Below, piece after piece: positions 15,712 through 23,981 of a DNA stretch of 53,219 nucleotides; position 1 is the first letter of the stretch, and each line of letters begins with the position of its first letter. The DNA comes from Billgrantia saliphila (lineage in GTDB: Bacteria; Pseudomonadota; Gammaproteobacteria; Pseudomonadales; Halomonadaceae). Below the pieces are notes generated by a model. It was not told the DNA's origin and did no database searches. It saw only the letters and a list, made by a program, of their open reading frames with translations. A program made the translations under genes and the position numbers. The stretch is taken from positions 1 through 53,219 of the forward strand of contig NZ_PJRN01000020.1 in NCBI RefSeq assembly GCF_002930105.1. The letters are read 5' to 3'.

Positions 15712-18360
15712 TCAGCCCGTATTGCGCAGGCCCGCAGCGATACCGGCCATGGTCACCATCAGCGCCCGCGAGAGTTCACCGCTGATGGCCCCGTCGGCAT
15801 CGCGGTTACGCTGCAGCAGTTCGGCCTGCAGCCCGTGCAACGGGTCGATGTAAGGATTACGGACCTCGATGGCTTGATAGATCAGCGGCGTCTGCTCCAG
15901 TAGCTGCGACTGATCGAGGAGGGTCAAAAGCACCGACTCCAGCCGGGTAAAGCGCTGACGCAATTGGGCGCCCAGTTCCTTGAGCGCCGGTTCGTCGACC
16001 AGGCGCTGCTCGTAGTAGGAAGCGATGCCCACGTCGGCCTTGGCCAGCAACATTTCCAGCATGTCGAGATAAGTGCCGAAGAAGGGCCAACGGTCGCGCA
16101 TCTCGCGCAGCACTTCCAATCCTCCCTCCTCCTCGATGCGAGTCGAGAAGGCCTCGCCGCTGCCCAGCCATGCCGGCAGCATCAGGCGTATCTGGGTCCA
16201 GGCGAAGATCCACGGAATCGCCCGCAGCGTTTCCACCCCGCCGTCCTGACGGCGCTTGGTGGGCCGCGAGCCGAGCGGCAGGTGCCCCAGCACGCCTTCG
16301 GGCGTCACTGCGCGGAAATAGGGCACGAAATCGGGATCCTCTCGGACCACACCCACGTAGCTGCGGTGAGCGATCTCGGCCAGGCGGTCCATCTCCTCGC
16401 GCCAGTGGGGTTCGGGCGAGGGAGGCGGCAGCAGCGTCGCCTCGAGGACCGCGCAGGCATAGATCTCCATCGAGCGCAGCGCGATATCGGGCTGACCGAA
16501 CTTGAAGCGAATCATCTCGCCCTGTTCGGTAACGCGCAGGCTACCGTTCACCGAGCCGGGCGGCTGCGACAGGATAGCGGCATAGGCCGGGCCACCACCG
16601 CGACCAACCGCCCCGCCGCGACCGTGGAACAGGGTCAGGGACACACCGTGATGGCGACACACCTCCACCAGGCGCTCCTGGGCCCGATACTGGGCCCAGG
16701 CGGCCGCCAGTTGGCCGGCGTCCTTGGCCGAATCCGAGTAACCGATCATCACTTCCTGCCGCTCGCCGGCCAGCGCCCGATAGCCGGGTAGTGCCAACAA
16801 GCGGTCGATGACGTCGCCCGCCCGGTTGAGGTCGTCGAGGGTCTCGAACAACGGCGCGATGGGCAGCGTCACGGCGCCCCCCACCTCTTTCATCAGCAGG
16901 GCCACGGTCAGCACGTCGGAGGGTTGTCCCGCCATGGAGATGATGTAAGTGCCAAGCGCCTCGGATTGCTCGTTGGCTATGACCAGGAAGGTATCGAGCA
17001 CCTCACGGGTTTCGGCCGAACAATCCCAGCGCCGTGGGATCAGCGGGCGACGCGACTCGAGTTCGGAAAGCAGGAATGCCTGTCGCTGCTCCTCGCTCCA
17101 GTCGCGGTAGTGGCCGAGACCGAGCGCATCGGTCAGCTCCTCCATGACCAGCGCATGACGGCTCGCCTCCTGGCGGATATCGAGCTTGGTCAGGGTCACG
17201 CCGAAGACCGCCACACGGCGCAGCGTGTCGAGCAGCGCGCCGTTGGCGATGGTATCGAGACCGACGTCGCACAGCGAGCGATAACAGGTCAGCAGCGGCG
17301 CGTAGAGCTGGTCGCTGTTCTCGATGATCGGGCCGCCTTCGAAGCTGCGACCGTCGAGCTGGGCCTTGGCCCAATCACGCGTCGCCTCGACCCGCTGCAC
17401 CAAGCGCTTGAGCAATTCACGATAGGGCTCTGCCACGTTGCCCACCTCGGCACGCAGCGCGCTGTTGCATTTCCACATGGAGAGCTCGGCCTTGAGCTGC
17501 TCCAGGTCGCGCAAGTAAAGATCCGCCGCCATCCAGCGCCCCAATAGCAGTACCTCACGGGTAACGCGGGAAGTAACGTTGGGGTTGCCGTCACGGTCGC
17601 CGCCCATCCACGAGGCGAAGACGATCGGTGCCGCGTCGAGCGGCAGGCGCTCACCGGCGGATTCCAGCAGCAGGCTGTCGAGGTCGCGATGGAACGCCGG
17701 CACCGCCTGCCACAGCGAGTTCTCTATCACAGCGAAGCCCCACTTCGCCTCGTCCACCGGCGTGGGCCGCTCGTGGCGAATCTCATCGGTGTGCCAGGCT
17801 TGGCTGATCAACTCCTCGAGACGCCCGCGCGCGCGGCTGGCCCGCTCGGGATAGTCGAGCGAGGATTCGATCACCGTCAGGCATTCGTCGATGGCATCGT
17901 ACTTCTGGATCAGGGTACGCCGGATGACTTCCGTGGGATGCGCGGTCAGGACCAGCTCGACGCGCATGCTCGCCAGGCTCTCGACCAGCTTGCGCGGCGC
18001 ATGACCGGCCTCGCGGGCGCGCGCCAGCAGGTCGGAGAGTACCGGCTGCGAACCGGGCTTGTAGTCCTCGACACGGCGAAAGCGCGCCCGATAATGCTGC
18101 TCGGCGATATTGGCCAGGTTAAGGAACTGGTTGAAGGCACGCGTCACCGGCAGCAGGTCGCGGTCGGGCAGCTTGCGCAGGTACTCGATCAGCTCGCGAC
18201 TGCTTTGCCCATCCCCCTGTCGGCCACTCTTGGCCAGTCCGCGAATGGTCTCGATGCGATCGACGAAGCCTTGCCCCAGGTCATCGGCAATGGTGCGGCC
18301 CAGGCTGTCGCCAAGGATGCGTACGTTGTCGCGCAGGGATTCATGTAGATCGCCGCTCAT
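15712..18360 (-). CDS. ppc: Phosphoenolpyruvate carboxylase
   Basis: An 882-residue enzyme that carboxylates PEP to oxaloacetate, refilling the TCA cycle; E. coli Ppc is 883 residues. Conserved features include the catalytic histidine in LTAHPTEVIRRT, MGGDRDGNPNVTS, the mobile loop FHGRGGAVGRGGGPAY, the substrate arginine region AWTQIRLMLPAWLG, and the invariant C-terminal RNTG. It is cytosolic and usually controlled by acetyl-CoA and aspartate. Its ATG overlaps the mazG stop by four bases (ATGA), so it is translationally coupled to the relA-mazG operon. That is an unusual context for this anaplerotic enzyme. Confidence 0.97.
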   Translation of the reverse strand: MSGDLHESLRDNVRILGDSLGRTIADDLGQGFVDRIETIRGLAKSGRQGDGQSSRELIEYLRKLPDRDLLPVTRAFNQFLNLANIAEQHYRARFRRVEDYKPGSQPVLSDLLARAREAGHAPRKLVESLASMRVELVLTAHPTEVIRRTLIQKYDAIDECLTVIESSLDYPERASRARGRLEELISQAWHTDEIRHERPTPVDEAKWGFAVIENSLWQAVPAFHRDLDSLLLESAGERLPLDAAPIVFASWMGGDRDGNPNVTSRVTREVLLLGRWMAADLYLRDLEQLKAELSMWKCNSALRAEVGNVAEPYRELLKRLVQRVEATRDWAKAQLDGRSFEGGPIIENSDQLYAPLLTCYRSLCDVGLDTIANGALLDTLRRVAVFGVTLTKLDIRQEASRHALVMEELTDALGLGHYRDWSEEQRQAFLLSELESRRPLIPRRWDCSAETREVLDTFLVIANEQSEALGTYIISMAGQPSDVLTVALLMKEVGGAVTLPIAPLFETLDDLNRAGDVIDRLLALPGYRALAGERQEVMIGYSDSAKDAGQLAAAWAQYRAQERLVEVCRHHGVSLTLFHGRGGAVGRGGGPAYAAILSQPPGSVNGSLRVTEQGEMIRFKFGQPDIALRSMEIYACAVLEATLLPPPSPEPHWREEMDRLAEIAHRSYVGVVREDPDFVPYFRAVTPEGVLGHLPLGSRPTKRRQDGGVETLRAIPWIFAWTQIRLMLPAWLGSGEAFSTRIEEEGGLEVLREMRDRWPFFGTYLDMLEMLLAKADVGIASYYEQRLVDEPALKELGAQLRQRFTRLESVLLTLLDQSQLLEQTPLIYQAIEVRNPYIDPLHGLQAELLQRNRDADGAISGELSRALMVTMAGIAAGLRNTG

Positions 18361-19262
18361 GGCCGCTCTCCTCCAGAAGACGATTCGGTAAATGGAATCT
18401 CGAGGCGCTTGGCTTCCTGCCAGTGGCGCTCCATGGTGTCCAGGTCGACGTCACCGGGCGTCATGCCGCGCTTGGCCAGCGCTGTCTCGACATAGCGAAA
18501 GCGGCGTTCGAACTTGGCGTTGGTAGCGCGCAGGCACTGTTCGGGGTCGGCCTTGAGGGTACGCGCCAGGTTGGTCACCGCGAACAGCAGGTCACCCACT
18601 TCCTCGCTGGCATGCGCCCGGTCGCCCTCCTCCAGGGCCTGCTCGACTTCGTCGAGCTCCTCGCGAATCTTGGCGATCACCCCGCGTGCATCGGGCCAGT
18701 CGAAGCCGACCCGGGCCGCACGCTTGGAAAGCTTGGCGGCGCGTGACAGCGCCGGAAGCGTGCGCGGCACGTCGTCGAGTACCGAGACGGCCCTCGCACC
18801 CTCGATGCGCTCGGCACGCTCCTCGGCCTTGAGCGACTCCCAGCGACTGCTTACGTTTTCAAGTTCAGCCTGGCGGGTCTCGACCTGCTCGGCACTCACG
18901 CCGGGCGGACGGCGTGATGCCAGGGTGCCGTCGGGGAAGACGTGCGGATGGCGACGCACCATCTTGGCGGTCAAGGTATGGACTACGTCGCCAAAGTCGA
19001 AGCGCCCTTCTTCCTGCGCGAACTGGCTGTAGTAGACCACCTGGAACAGCAGGTCACCCAGCTCGCCCGGTAGCTCGTCGAAGGCGCGACGTTCAATGGC
19101 GTCCGCCACCTCGTAGGCTTCCTCGAGGGTATGCGGCACGATGCTATCCCAGTCCTGCTTGAGGTCCCACGGGCAACCCTGGTCGGAATCGCGCAGTACG
19201 GCCATCAGCGTGAGCAGGTCGTCGATGTCGTGGCGAATCGTGTCGTGGCGTATCTCGCTCAT
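18357..19262 (-). CDS. mazG: Nucleoside triphosphate pyrophosphohydrolase MazG
   Basis: A 301-residue all-alpha NTP pyrophosphatase that converts (d)NTPs to monophosphates and, in E. coli, lowers ppGpp signalling in starving cells. Two MazG domains are visible. The first begins CPWDLKQDWDSIVPHTLEEAYEVADAI with its EExxE metal site. The second, after RAARVGFDWPD, contains KIREELDEVEQALEEGD and EEVGDLLFAVTNLAR. At 301 residues it is longer than the 263 of E. coli, with extra residues in the linker and C-terminus. It overlaps relA upstream and ppc downstream by four bases each (ATGA). The coupling with relA is the conserved arrangement. Confidence 0.95.
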   Translation of the reverse strand: MSEIRHDTIRHDIDDLLTLMAVLRDSDQGCPWDLKQDWDSIVPHTLEEAYEVADAIERRAFDELPGELGDLLFQVVYYSQFAQEEGRFDFGDVVHTLTAKMVRRHPHVFPDGTLASRRPPGVSAEQVETRQAELENVSSRWESLKAEERAERIEGARAVSVLDDVPRTLPALSRAAKLSKRAARVGFDWPDARGVIAKIREELDEVEQALEEGDRAHASEEVGDLLFAVTNLARTLKADPEQCLRATNAKFERRFRYVETALAKRGMTPGDVDLDTMERHWQEAKRLEIPFTESSSGGERP

Positions 19263-21535
19263 GTGCCGCTCCCCTTGCGCTTCATGCCCTTGGCGCCAGT
19301 GCGCAGTCGCTGGACCTCGATCACGTTGGACAGTTGCTGAATGCGCGAGAAGAGCCTGCCCAGCGTCTCCAGCCCATCGACCTCCACGGTAATGCGCATG
19401 CGAGCGATACCGTCACGCGTATCGGTGAGCGTGTTCACCGACAATACGTTGACCTTTTCGTTGCTGAGAATGCCTGTGACATCGCGCAGCAGACCGGAGC
19501 GATCCCAGGCCTGGATCTCGATATCCACCGGATACTGGGTGCGGGCTCGCTGGCCCCATTCCACCTCGATCACTCGCTGGGGCTCATCGACGCGCAGCTG
19601 CAGGATGTTGGGACAATCCTGGCGATGCACGGTGACCCCCCGGCCCTGGGTGATGAAACCGACGATGGGCTCCCCAGGGACCGGGTGGCAGCAGTTGGCC
19701 ATGCTGGTCTTAAGGTTGCCGACGCCAAGCACGGTGATATCGCTGGTGCCGCCCTTGCCCTGGTCGCGCCGGGGCTTGGCGAGCAGACGATCTAGCTGCT
19801 CCTGATCGTCGGTTTCGCCGAACAGCTGCTGGGCCTGGTGCAGCACCTGGCCAATACGCAGGTCGCCGGCCCCCAGGGCGGCGTACATGTCGTCGGGGGT
19901 TTGATAGTTGACCTTGTGCGCCAAGGTGTCGAGGTCCATGTCCTCGACGTCCAGGCGTCTCATCTCGCGTTCGAACAGCGCCTTGCCCTCTTCCAGATTC
20001 TGTTCGCGCGCCTGATGCTTGAACCACGACTGAATCTTCGCCCGCGCCCGTGAGGTGCGTACGTAACCGAGGCTGGGATTGAGCCAGTCACGACTGGGGC
20101 CGCCCTTGCTGGCCGTCAGGATCTCTACCTGCTGCCCGGTCTTGAGCTTGTACGTGAGCGGCACGATACGGCCGTCGACCTTGGCCCCGCGACAGCGGTG
20201 ACCCACCTCGGTGTGCACGCGGTAGGCGAAATCGATCGGCGTGGCGATGCGCGGAAGGTCGATGACGTGGCCATCCGGGGTGAACACATAGATGCGATCC
20301 GGCGCCACGTCGCTGGAGAGTCCCTCGCGCAGGTCGCCGAACTCACCGACCTCCTCCTGCCATTCGAGCACCTGACGCAGCCAGGCGATCTTCTCCTCGT
20401 AGCTGCTGCTCTTGCTGCTGGTATCGTGGCCCTTGTAGCGCCAATGGGCACAGACCCCAAGCTCCGCCTCGTCGTGCATGGCGAAGGTGCGAATCTGGAT
20501 TTCCAGCACCTTGCTCTCGGGCCCAAGCACCGCCGTATGCAGCGACTGGTACCCATTCTTCTTGGGGTTGGCGATGTAATCGTCGAATTCGTTGGGCACG
20601 TGGTGCCAGCGCGAATGCACCAGCCCCAGCACCGTGTAGCAGTCGGCGACCTCGGGGACCAGGATGCGCACCGCGCGCACGTCGTTGACCTGGGAGAAGT
20701 CGATGCGCTTGCGCCTCATCTTGCGCCAGATCGAATAGATATGCTTCGCCCGCCCGTTGACCTCGTAGCGGACGATTCCCTGCGACTCGAGCATTCCCTT
20801 GAGGGTCGCGACCACGTCGTGGATGTAGCGGTCGCGATCCATACGCTTCTCGGCCAACTGGCGAGCGATCGTCTTGTAGTCGTTCTCATGCAGGTAGCGG
20901 AAGGAGAGGTCCTCGAGCTCCCACTTGACCTGACCGATGCCCAACCGGTGTGCCAGCGGCGCGTAGATGTCGAACACTTCGCGGGCCACCTGCAGGCGTT
21001 TTTCGCGCGGGGCATCCTTCACCTGGCGCAGCGCGCAGGTGCGCTCGGCAATCTTGATCAAGGCGACGCGCACGTCGTCGATCATGTTGACCAGCATCTT
21101 GCGCAGGTTGTCTTGCTGGTCGTGCTGGACCAGGCCCTGACTGGGAATCTGGGCGTTGCTGATGGCGGCCATCTGCAGCACGCCCGCGATCAGCTTCGCC
21201 ACCTCGCTGCCGAAGCGCTTGGCGATGACCTCGATGTCGATTAGCCCCTCGCGCACGGAGCGGTAGAGCACCGCGGCCTCCAGTGCCGGCTGGTCGAGCT
21301 TGAGCTGACCGAGGATGTCGGTCATCTCGAGCCCCATGCGGAAACTCGCATCCTGAGGCAGCCAAGCCTTGTGGGGGCGCTCGACCGCCTGGGAGAGACG
21401 CTTGGCCAGTTCGCAGGCGTCGCGCATCTCGACGGGCTCGCGCAACTTGACGTCCTCCTGCAGACGCTCGAGCCAATGTCCGATGTCGACGTCGCCATTG
21501 TCCGTCAATGGCTGGTCGTCGCGCACTTTCACCAT
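19259..21535 (-). CDS. relA: (p)ppGpp synthetase RelA
   Basis: A 758-residue ribosome-associated alarmone synthetase that makes (p)ppGpp from ATP and GTP/GDP when uncharged tRNA enters the A site. The N-terminal domain lacks the HD metal motif of SpoT (SVREGLIDIEVIAKRFG in its place), so hydrolase activity should be absent. The synthetase domain has GYQSLHTAVLG, then TGS (YVFTPDGHVIDLPRIATP), a conserved-cysteine region with NCCHPVPGEP, and a C-terminal ACT/RRM domain. The start MVKVRDDQ at 21535 has AAGGAG upstream; a longer start at 21574 would run into rlmD. It begins four bases after the rlmD stop. Confidence 0.96.
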   Translation of the reverse strand: MVKVRDDQPLTDNGDVDIGHWLERLQEDVKLREPVEMRDACELAKRLSQAVERPHKAWLPQDASFRMGLEMTDILGQLKLDQPALEAAVLYRSVREGLIDIEVIAKRFGSEVAKLIAGVLQMAAISNAQIPSQGLVQHDQQDNLRKMLVNMIDDVRVALIKIAERTCALRQVKDAPREKRLQVAREVFDIYAPLAHRLGIGQVKWELEDLSFRYLHENDYKTIARQLAEKRMDRDRYIHDVVATLKGMLESQGIVRYEVNGRAKHIYSIWRKMRRKRIDFSQVNDVRAVRILVPEVADCYTVLGLVHSRWHHVPNEFDDYIANPKKNGYQSLHTAVLGPESKVLEIQIRTFAMHDEAELGVCAHWRYKGHDTSSKSSSYEEKIAWLRQVLEWQEEVGEFGDLREGLSSDVAPDRIYVFTPDGHVIDLPRIATPIDFAYRVHTEVGHRCRGAKVDGRIVPLTYKLKTGQQVEILTASKGGPSRDWLNPSLGYVRTSRARAKIQSWFKHQAREQNLEEGKALFEREMRRLDVEDMDLDTLAHKVNYQTPDDMYAALGAGDLRIGQVLHQAQQLFGETDDQEQLDRLLAKPRRDQGKGGTSDITVLGVGNLKTSMANCCHPVPGEPIVGFITQGRGVTVHRQDCPNILQLRVDEPQRVIEVEWGQRARTQYPVDIEIQAWDRSGLLRDVTGILSNEKVNVLSVNTLTDTRDGIARMRITVEVDGLETLGRLFSRIQQLSNVIEVQRLRTGAKGMKRKGSGT

Positions 21536-21539
21536 CTTT

Positions 21540-22958
21540 CTAGGCTCCTTGCGATGGCGGCTGCCATGCATCATGTTCGAGCAGCAGAATGGATTCCAGG
21601 TGTGAGGTGTGCACGAACATGTCGGCTACCGCCACCCGGGTGATGCGATAGCCACCATGCACGAGTCGTGCCGCATCGCGGGCCAGCGTGGCTGGGTCAC
21701 AGGCGATGTAGACCAGGCGCGACACGGGACGTTCGATCAACGCCCGACAGACCGCATCGGCTCCGTCGCGAGGCGGATCGAGCATCACCGCACCGGGGGC
21801 CAACCTCTCCAGCAACGCGCTGATTTGGGCTTCGTCGTTGAGATCGGCTTGCACACCCTCGGCGGATAGCTCGTTGCGTCTCGCATTGCTCGCCAACCGC
21901 GCCACCATGTCGGGGTTGCCCTCCACCGCCGTGACGCGAGCGCCATCGGCCGCCAGCGGCAGGCTGAAGTTGCCGATGCCCGCGAACAGGTCGAGCACCC
22001 GCTCCCCTGGGAGTGGAGCCAGCCATTCCCGCACCACGGCGACCAGTTGACGATTCACCGTTTCGTTGACCTGCAGGAAATCGCCCGGGGCGAACGCCAG
22101 TTCGAGATTGCCCTCCCTGCCGGGCAAGCGGCAGGTCAGTGCTGGCGTCTCTCCCAACCATTCGAGCGTGGGCGATTCTCGTCCCACCCGCCAGGCCACG
22201 GCGACATCATGGGTCTCCCCGAAGGTCAGCCAGCGTCGTCGATCGGCCGCATTAGCGCGCAGTTGCCGCACAACCACCACGCTGGCCGTGTCTGACGCCA
22301 CCAGTTCCAGATGACCGATCAGACGCGGCGCTTCCAGCTGCGCCAAGAGATTGCGCAGCGGCCCGAGCAGCGCGGAGAGCGCCGGCACCAGTATCGGACA
22401 GGTGTCGATGTCGATCAGGCGACTGGCATGCCGGGCACGGAAACCGATATGCACTCCCCCTTCGGCATCCACTTTCACCCCCAGCCGGGCGCGGCGCCGA
22501 TAGCCGAGCGGCTCGCCTGCCAACAGCTCGGGCTCGGCGTCGAGTTCGACGCCCTCACGCGCCAGCAGATCGACCAGCACCGCCCGCTTATGCTCGCGCT
22601 GGGCGACGACGGACAGATGCTGCAGGTCACAACCACCGCACTGCCCGTAGTGACCACAGGGAGGATCGGCCCGCTCAGCGGCCGGCTCGAGCAGCGTGCG
22701 GATGTGAGCCTCGTCGAAGCGCTTGCGGGTACGGTGGACGGCGACTTCGATCCGTTCGCCGGGCAGCGCCCCTTCGACGAATAGCGTCTTGCCGTTCCAG
22801 GAGCGCGCCACGCCACGGCCGTCGTGAGCCAAGCGTTCGATCGTTGCCTCGGCCTCATCGTGGTCCGTGCGAGACTGGCTGCGCGGCGCCTCCGAGTGCT
22901 TTTTCTGAAGGCCGGAGGTACCGGAACGCGGGCGCGCCGGGCGACGTTTGCCAAGCAT
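21540..22958 (-). CDS. rlmD: 23S rRNA (uracil-1939-C5)-methyltransferase
   Basis: A 472-residue SAM-dependent RNA methyltransferase. An N-terminal TRAM domain (about residues 38-95, IERLAHDGRGVARSWNGKT) is followed by an iron-sulfur site with cysteines in PPCGHYGQCGGC plus a later one in DTCPIL. The SAM domain has LDLFAGIGNFSLPLA, and the catalytic cysteine lies in VYIACDPATLARD. It methylates U1939 of 23S rRNA (formerly RumA). ATG 22958 with GAGGT upstream is chosen; the frame stays open further upstream but only inside cysM. The basic N-terminal extension is longer than in E. coli. It lies 7 bp after cysM and 4 bp before relA. Confidence 0.95.
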   Translation of the reverse strand: MLGKRRPARPRSGTSGLQKKHSEAPRSQSRTDHDEAEATIERLAHDGRGVARSWNGKTLFVEGALPGERIEVAVHRTRKRFDEAHIRTLLEPAAERADPPCGHYGQCGGCDLQHLSVVAQREHKRAVLVDLLAREGVELDAEPELLAGEPLGYRRRARLGVKVDAEGGVHIGFRARHASRLIDIDTCPILVPALSALLGPLRNLLAQLEAPRLIGHLELVASDTASVVVVRQLRANAADRRRWLTFGETHDVAVAWRVGRESPTLEWLGETPALTCRLPGREGNLELAFAPGDFLQVNETVNRQLVAVVREWLAPLPGERVLDLFAGIGNFSLPLAADGARVTAVEGNPDMVARLASNARRNELSAEGVQADLNDEAQISALLERLAPGAVMLDPPRDGADAVCRALIERPVSRLVYIACDPATLARDAARLVHGGYRITRVAVADMFVHTSHLESILLLEHDAWQPPSQGA

Positions 22959-22965
22959 TGCCACC

Positions 22966-23862
22966 TCAGGCCTCCGGGGCGAACAGCCCGGTGGAGAGAT
23001 AGCGGTCGCCACGGTCGCAGACGATGAAGACGATGACCGCGTTCTCGACTTCCTCGGCCACTCGCAGCGCGCCGGCCAGGGCGCCACCGGACGACACGCC
23101 GGCGAGGATACCCTCTTCGCGGGCCAGACGGCGCATGTGCTCCTCGGCTTCGCGCTGGCCGATATCGAGCACTCGGTCGATCCGACTGGCATCGAAGATG
23201 CTCGGCAAGTACTCCTTCGGCCAGCGACGAATGCCGGCGATACTGGCCCCATCCTCCGGCTGCAGCCCGACGATCTGCACCTCGGGGTTGCGCTCCTTGA
23301 GATACGCCGACACGCCCATGATGGTGCCCGTAGTACCCATGGAGCTGATGAAGTGCGTGACGCGGCCTTCCGTCTGCTGCCATATCTCGGGACCCGTGCC
23401 CCGAAAATGGGCCAACGGGTTGTCGGGATTGGCGAACTGGTCGAGCCGCTTGCCTTCACCGCGTGCGATCATCGTCTCGGCGAGATCGCGCGCTTCCTCC
23501 ATGCCGCCTTCCTTGCTCACGGTAACCAGCTTCGCCCCATAGGCCGCCATGGCCTGCTTGCGCTCGCTGGAGGCGTTCTCCGGCATGATCAGTACCAGGT
23601 GATAGCCCTTGATGGTCGCGGCCATGGCCAGGGCGATCCCGGTGTTGCCCGACGTGGCCTCGATCAAGGTGTCGCCGGGTCGAATATCGCCACGCGCCTC
23701 GGCCTGCTCCAGCATGGATAGCGCCGGACGATCCTTGACCGAGCCAGCCGGATTGTTCCCTTCGAGCTTGGCGAGCAAGGTGTTGTTGCGCCCGGCCGCG
23801 ATACGCTTGAGCCTGATCAGCGGCGTATTGCCGATGATGTCCTCGATGGTGGGGAAGTGCAT
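22966..23862 (-). CDS. cysM: Cysteine synthase B (O-acetylserine sulfhydrylase)
   Basis: A 298-residue PLP enzyme that makes cysteine from O-acetylserine and sulfide or thiosulfate. The PLP lysine, K43, is in NPAGSVKDRPA; the substrate loop is EATSGNTGIALA and the phosphate loop MGTTGTIMG. The PDNPLAHFRGTGPEIW stretch and the GIRRWPKEYLP segment are typical of CysM rather than CysK. It is the first gene of the operon cysM-rlmD-relA-mazG-ppc. A near-consensus promoter lies upstream and AAGGACGG provides the ribosome-binding site. Confidence 0.95.
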   Translation of the reverse strand: MHFPTIEDIIGNTPLIRLKRIAAGRNNTLLAKLEGNNPAGSVKDRPALSMLEQAEARGDIRPGDTLIEATSGNTGIALAMAATIKGYHLVLIMPENASSERKQAMAAYGAKLVTVSKEGGMEEARDLAETMIARGEGKRLDQFANPDNPLAHFRGTGPEIWQQTEGRVTHFISSMGTTGTIMGVSAYLKERNPEVQIVGLQPEDGASIAGIRRWPKEYLPSIFDASRIDRVLDIGQREAEEHMRRLAREEGILAGVSSGGALAGALRVAEEVENAVIVFIVCDRGDRYLSTGLFAPEA

Positions 23863-23893
23863 GTAACCGTCCTTAGGCTAAGGTCTTTTACGC

Positions 23894-23922
23894 ATTATAT
23901 CCGTGCCGCCATCCACTGGACA
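23894..23922 (-). promoter_or_regulatory. Sigma-70 promoter of the cysM operon
   Basis: A perfect TATAAT (23899 to 23894 on the minus strand) lies 17 bp from a weak -35, TGTCCA (23922 to 23917). The start near 23887 gives a leader of about 25 nt. It probably drives the five-gene operon. Confidence 0.65.
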
Positions 23923-23981
23923 GGCATCACGCCCGGGTGTGGCATACTGGCAGGCAAACGACTTGGATCAAGGGACAGCCG

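Noticed and set aside
21540..23459. A longer rlmD frame extending to 23459
   Set aside because: The extra part overlaps cysM completely and lacks conserved residues; ATG 22958 has its own ribosome-binding site.
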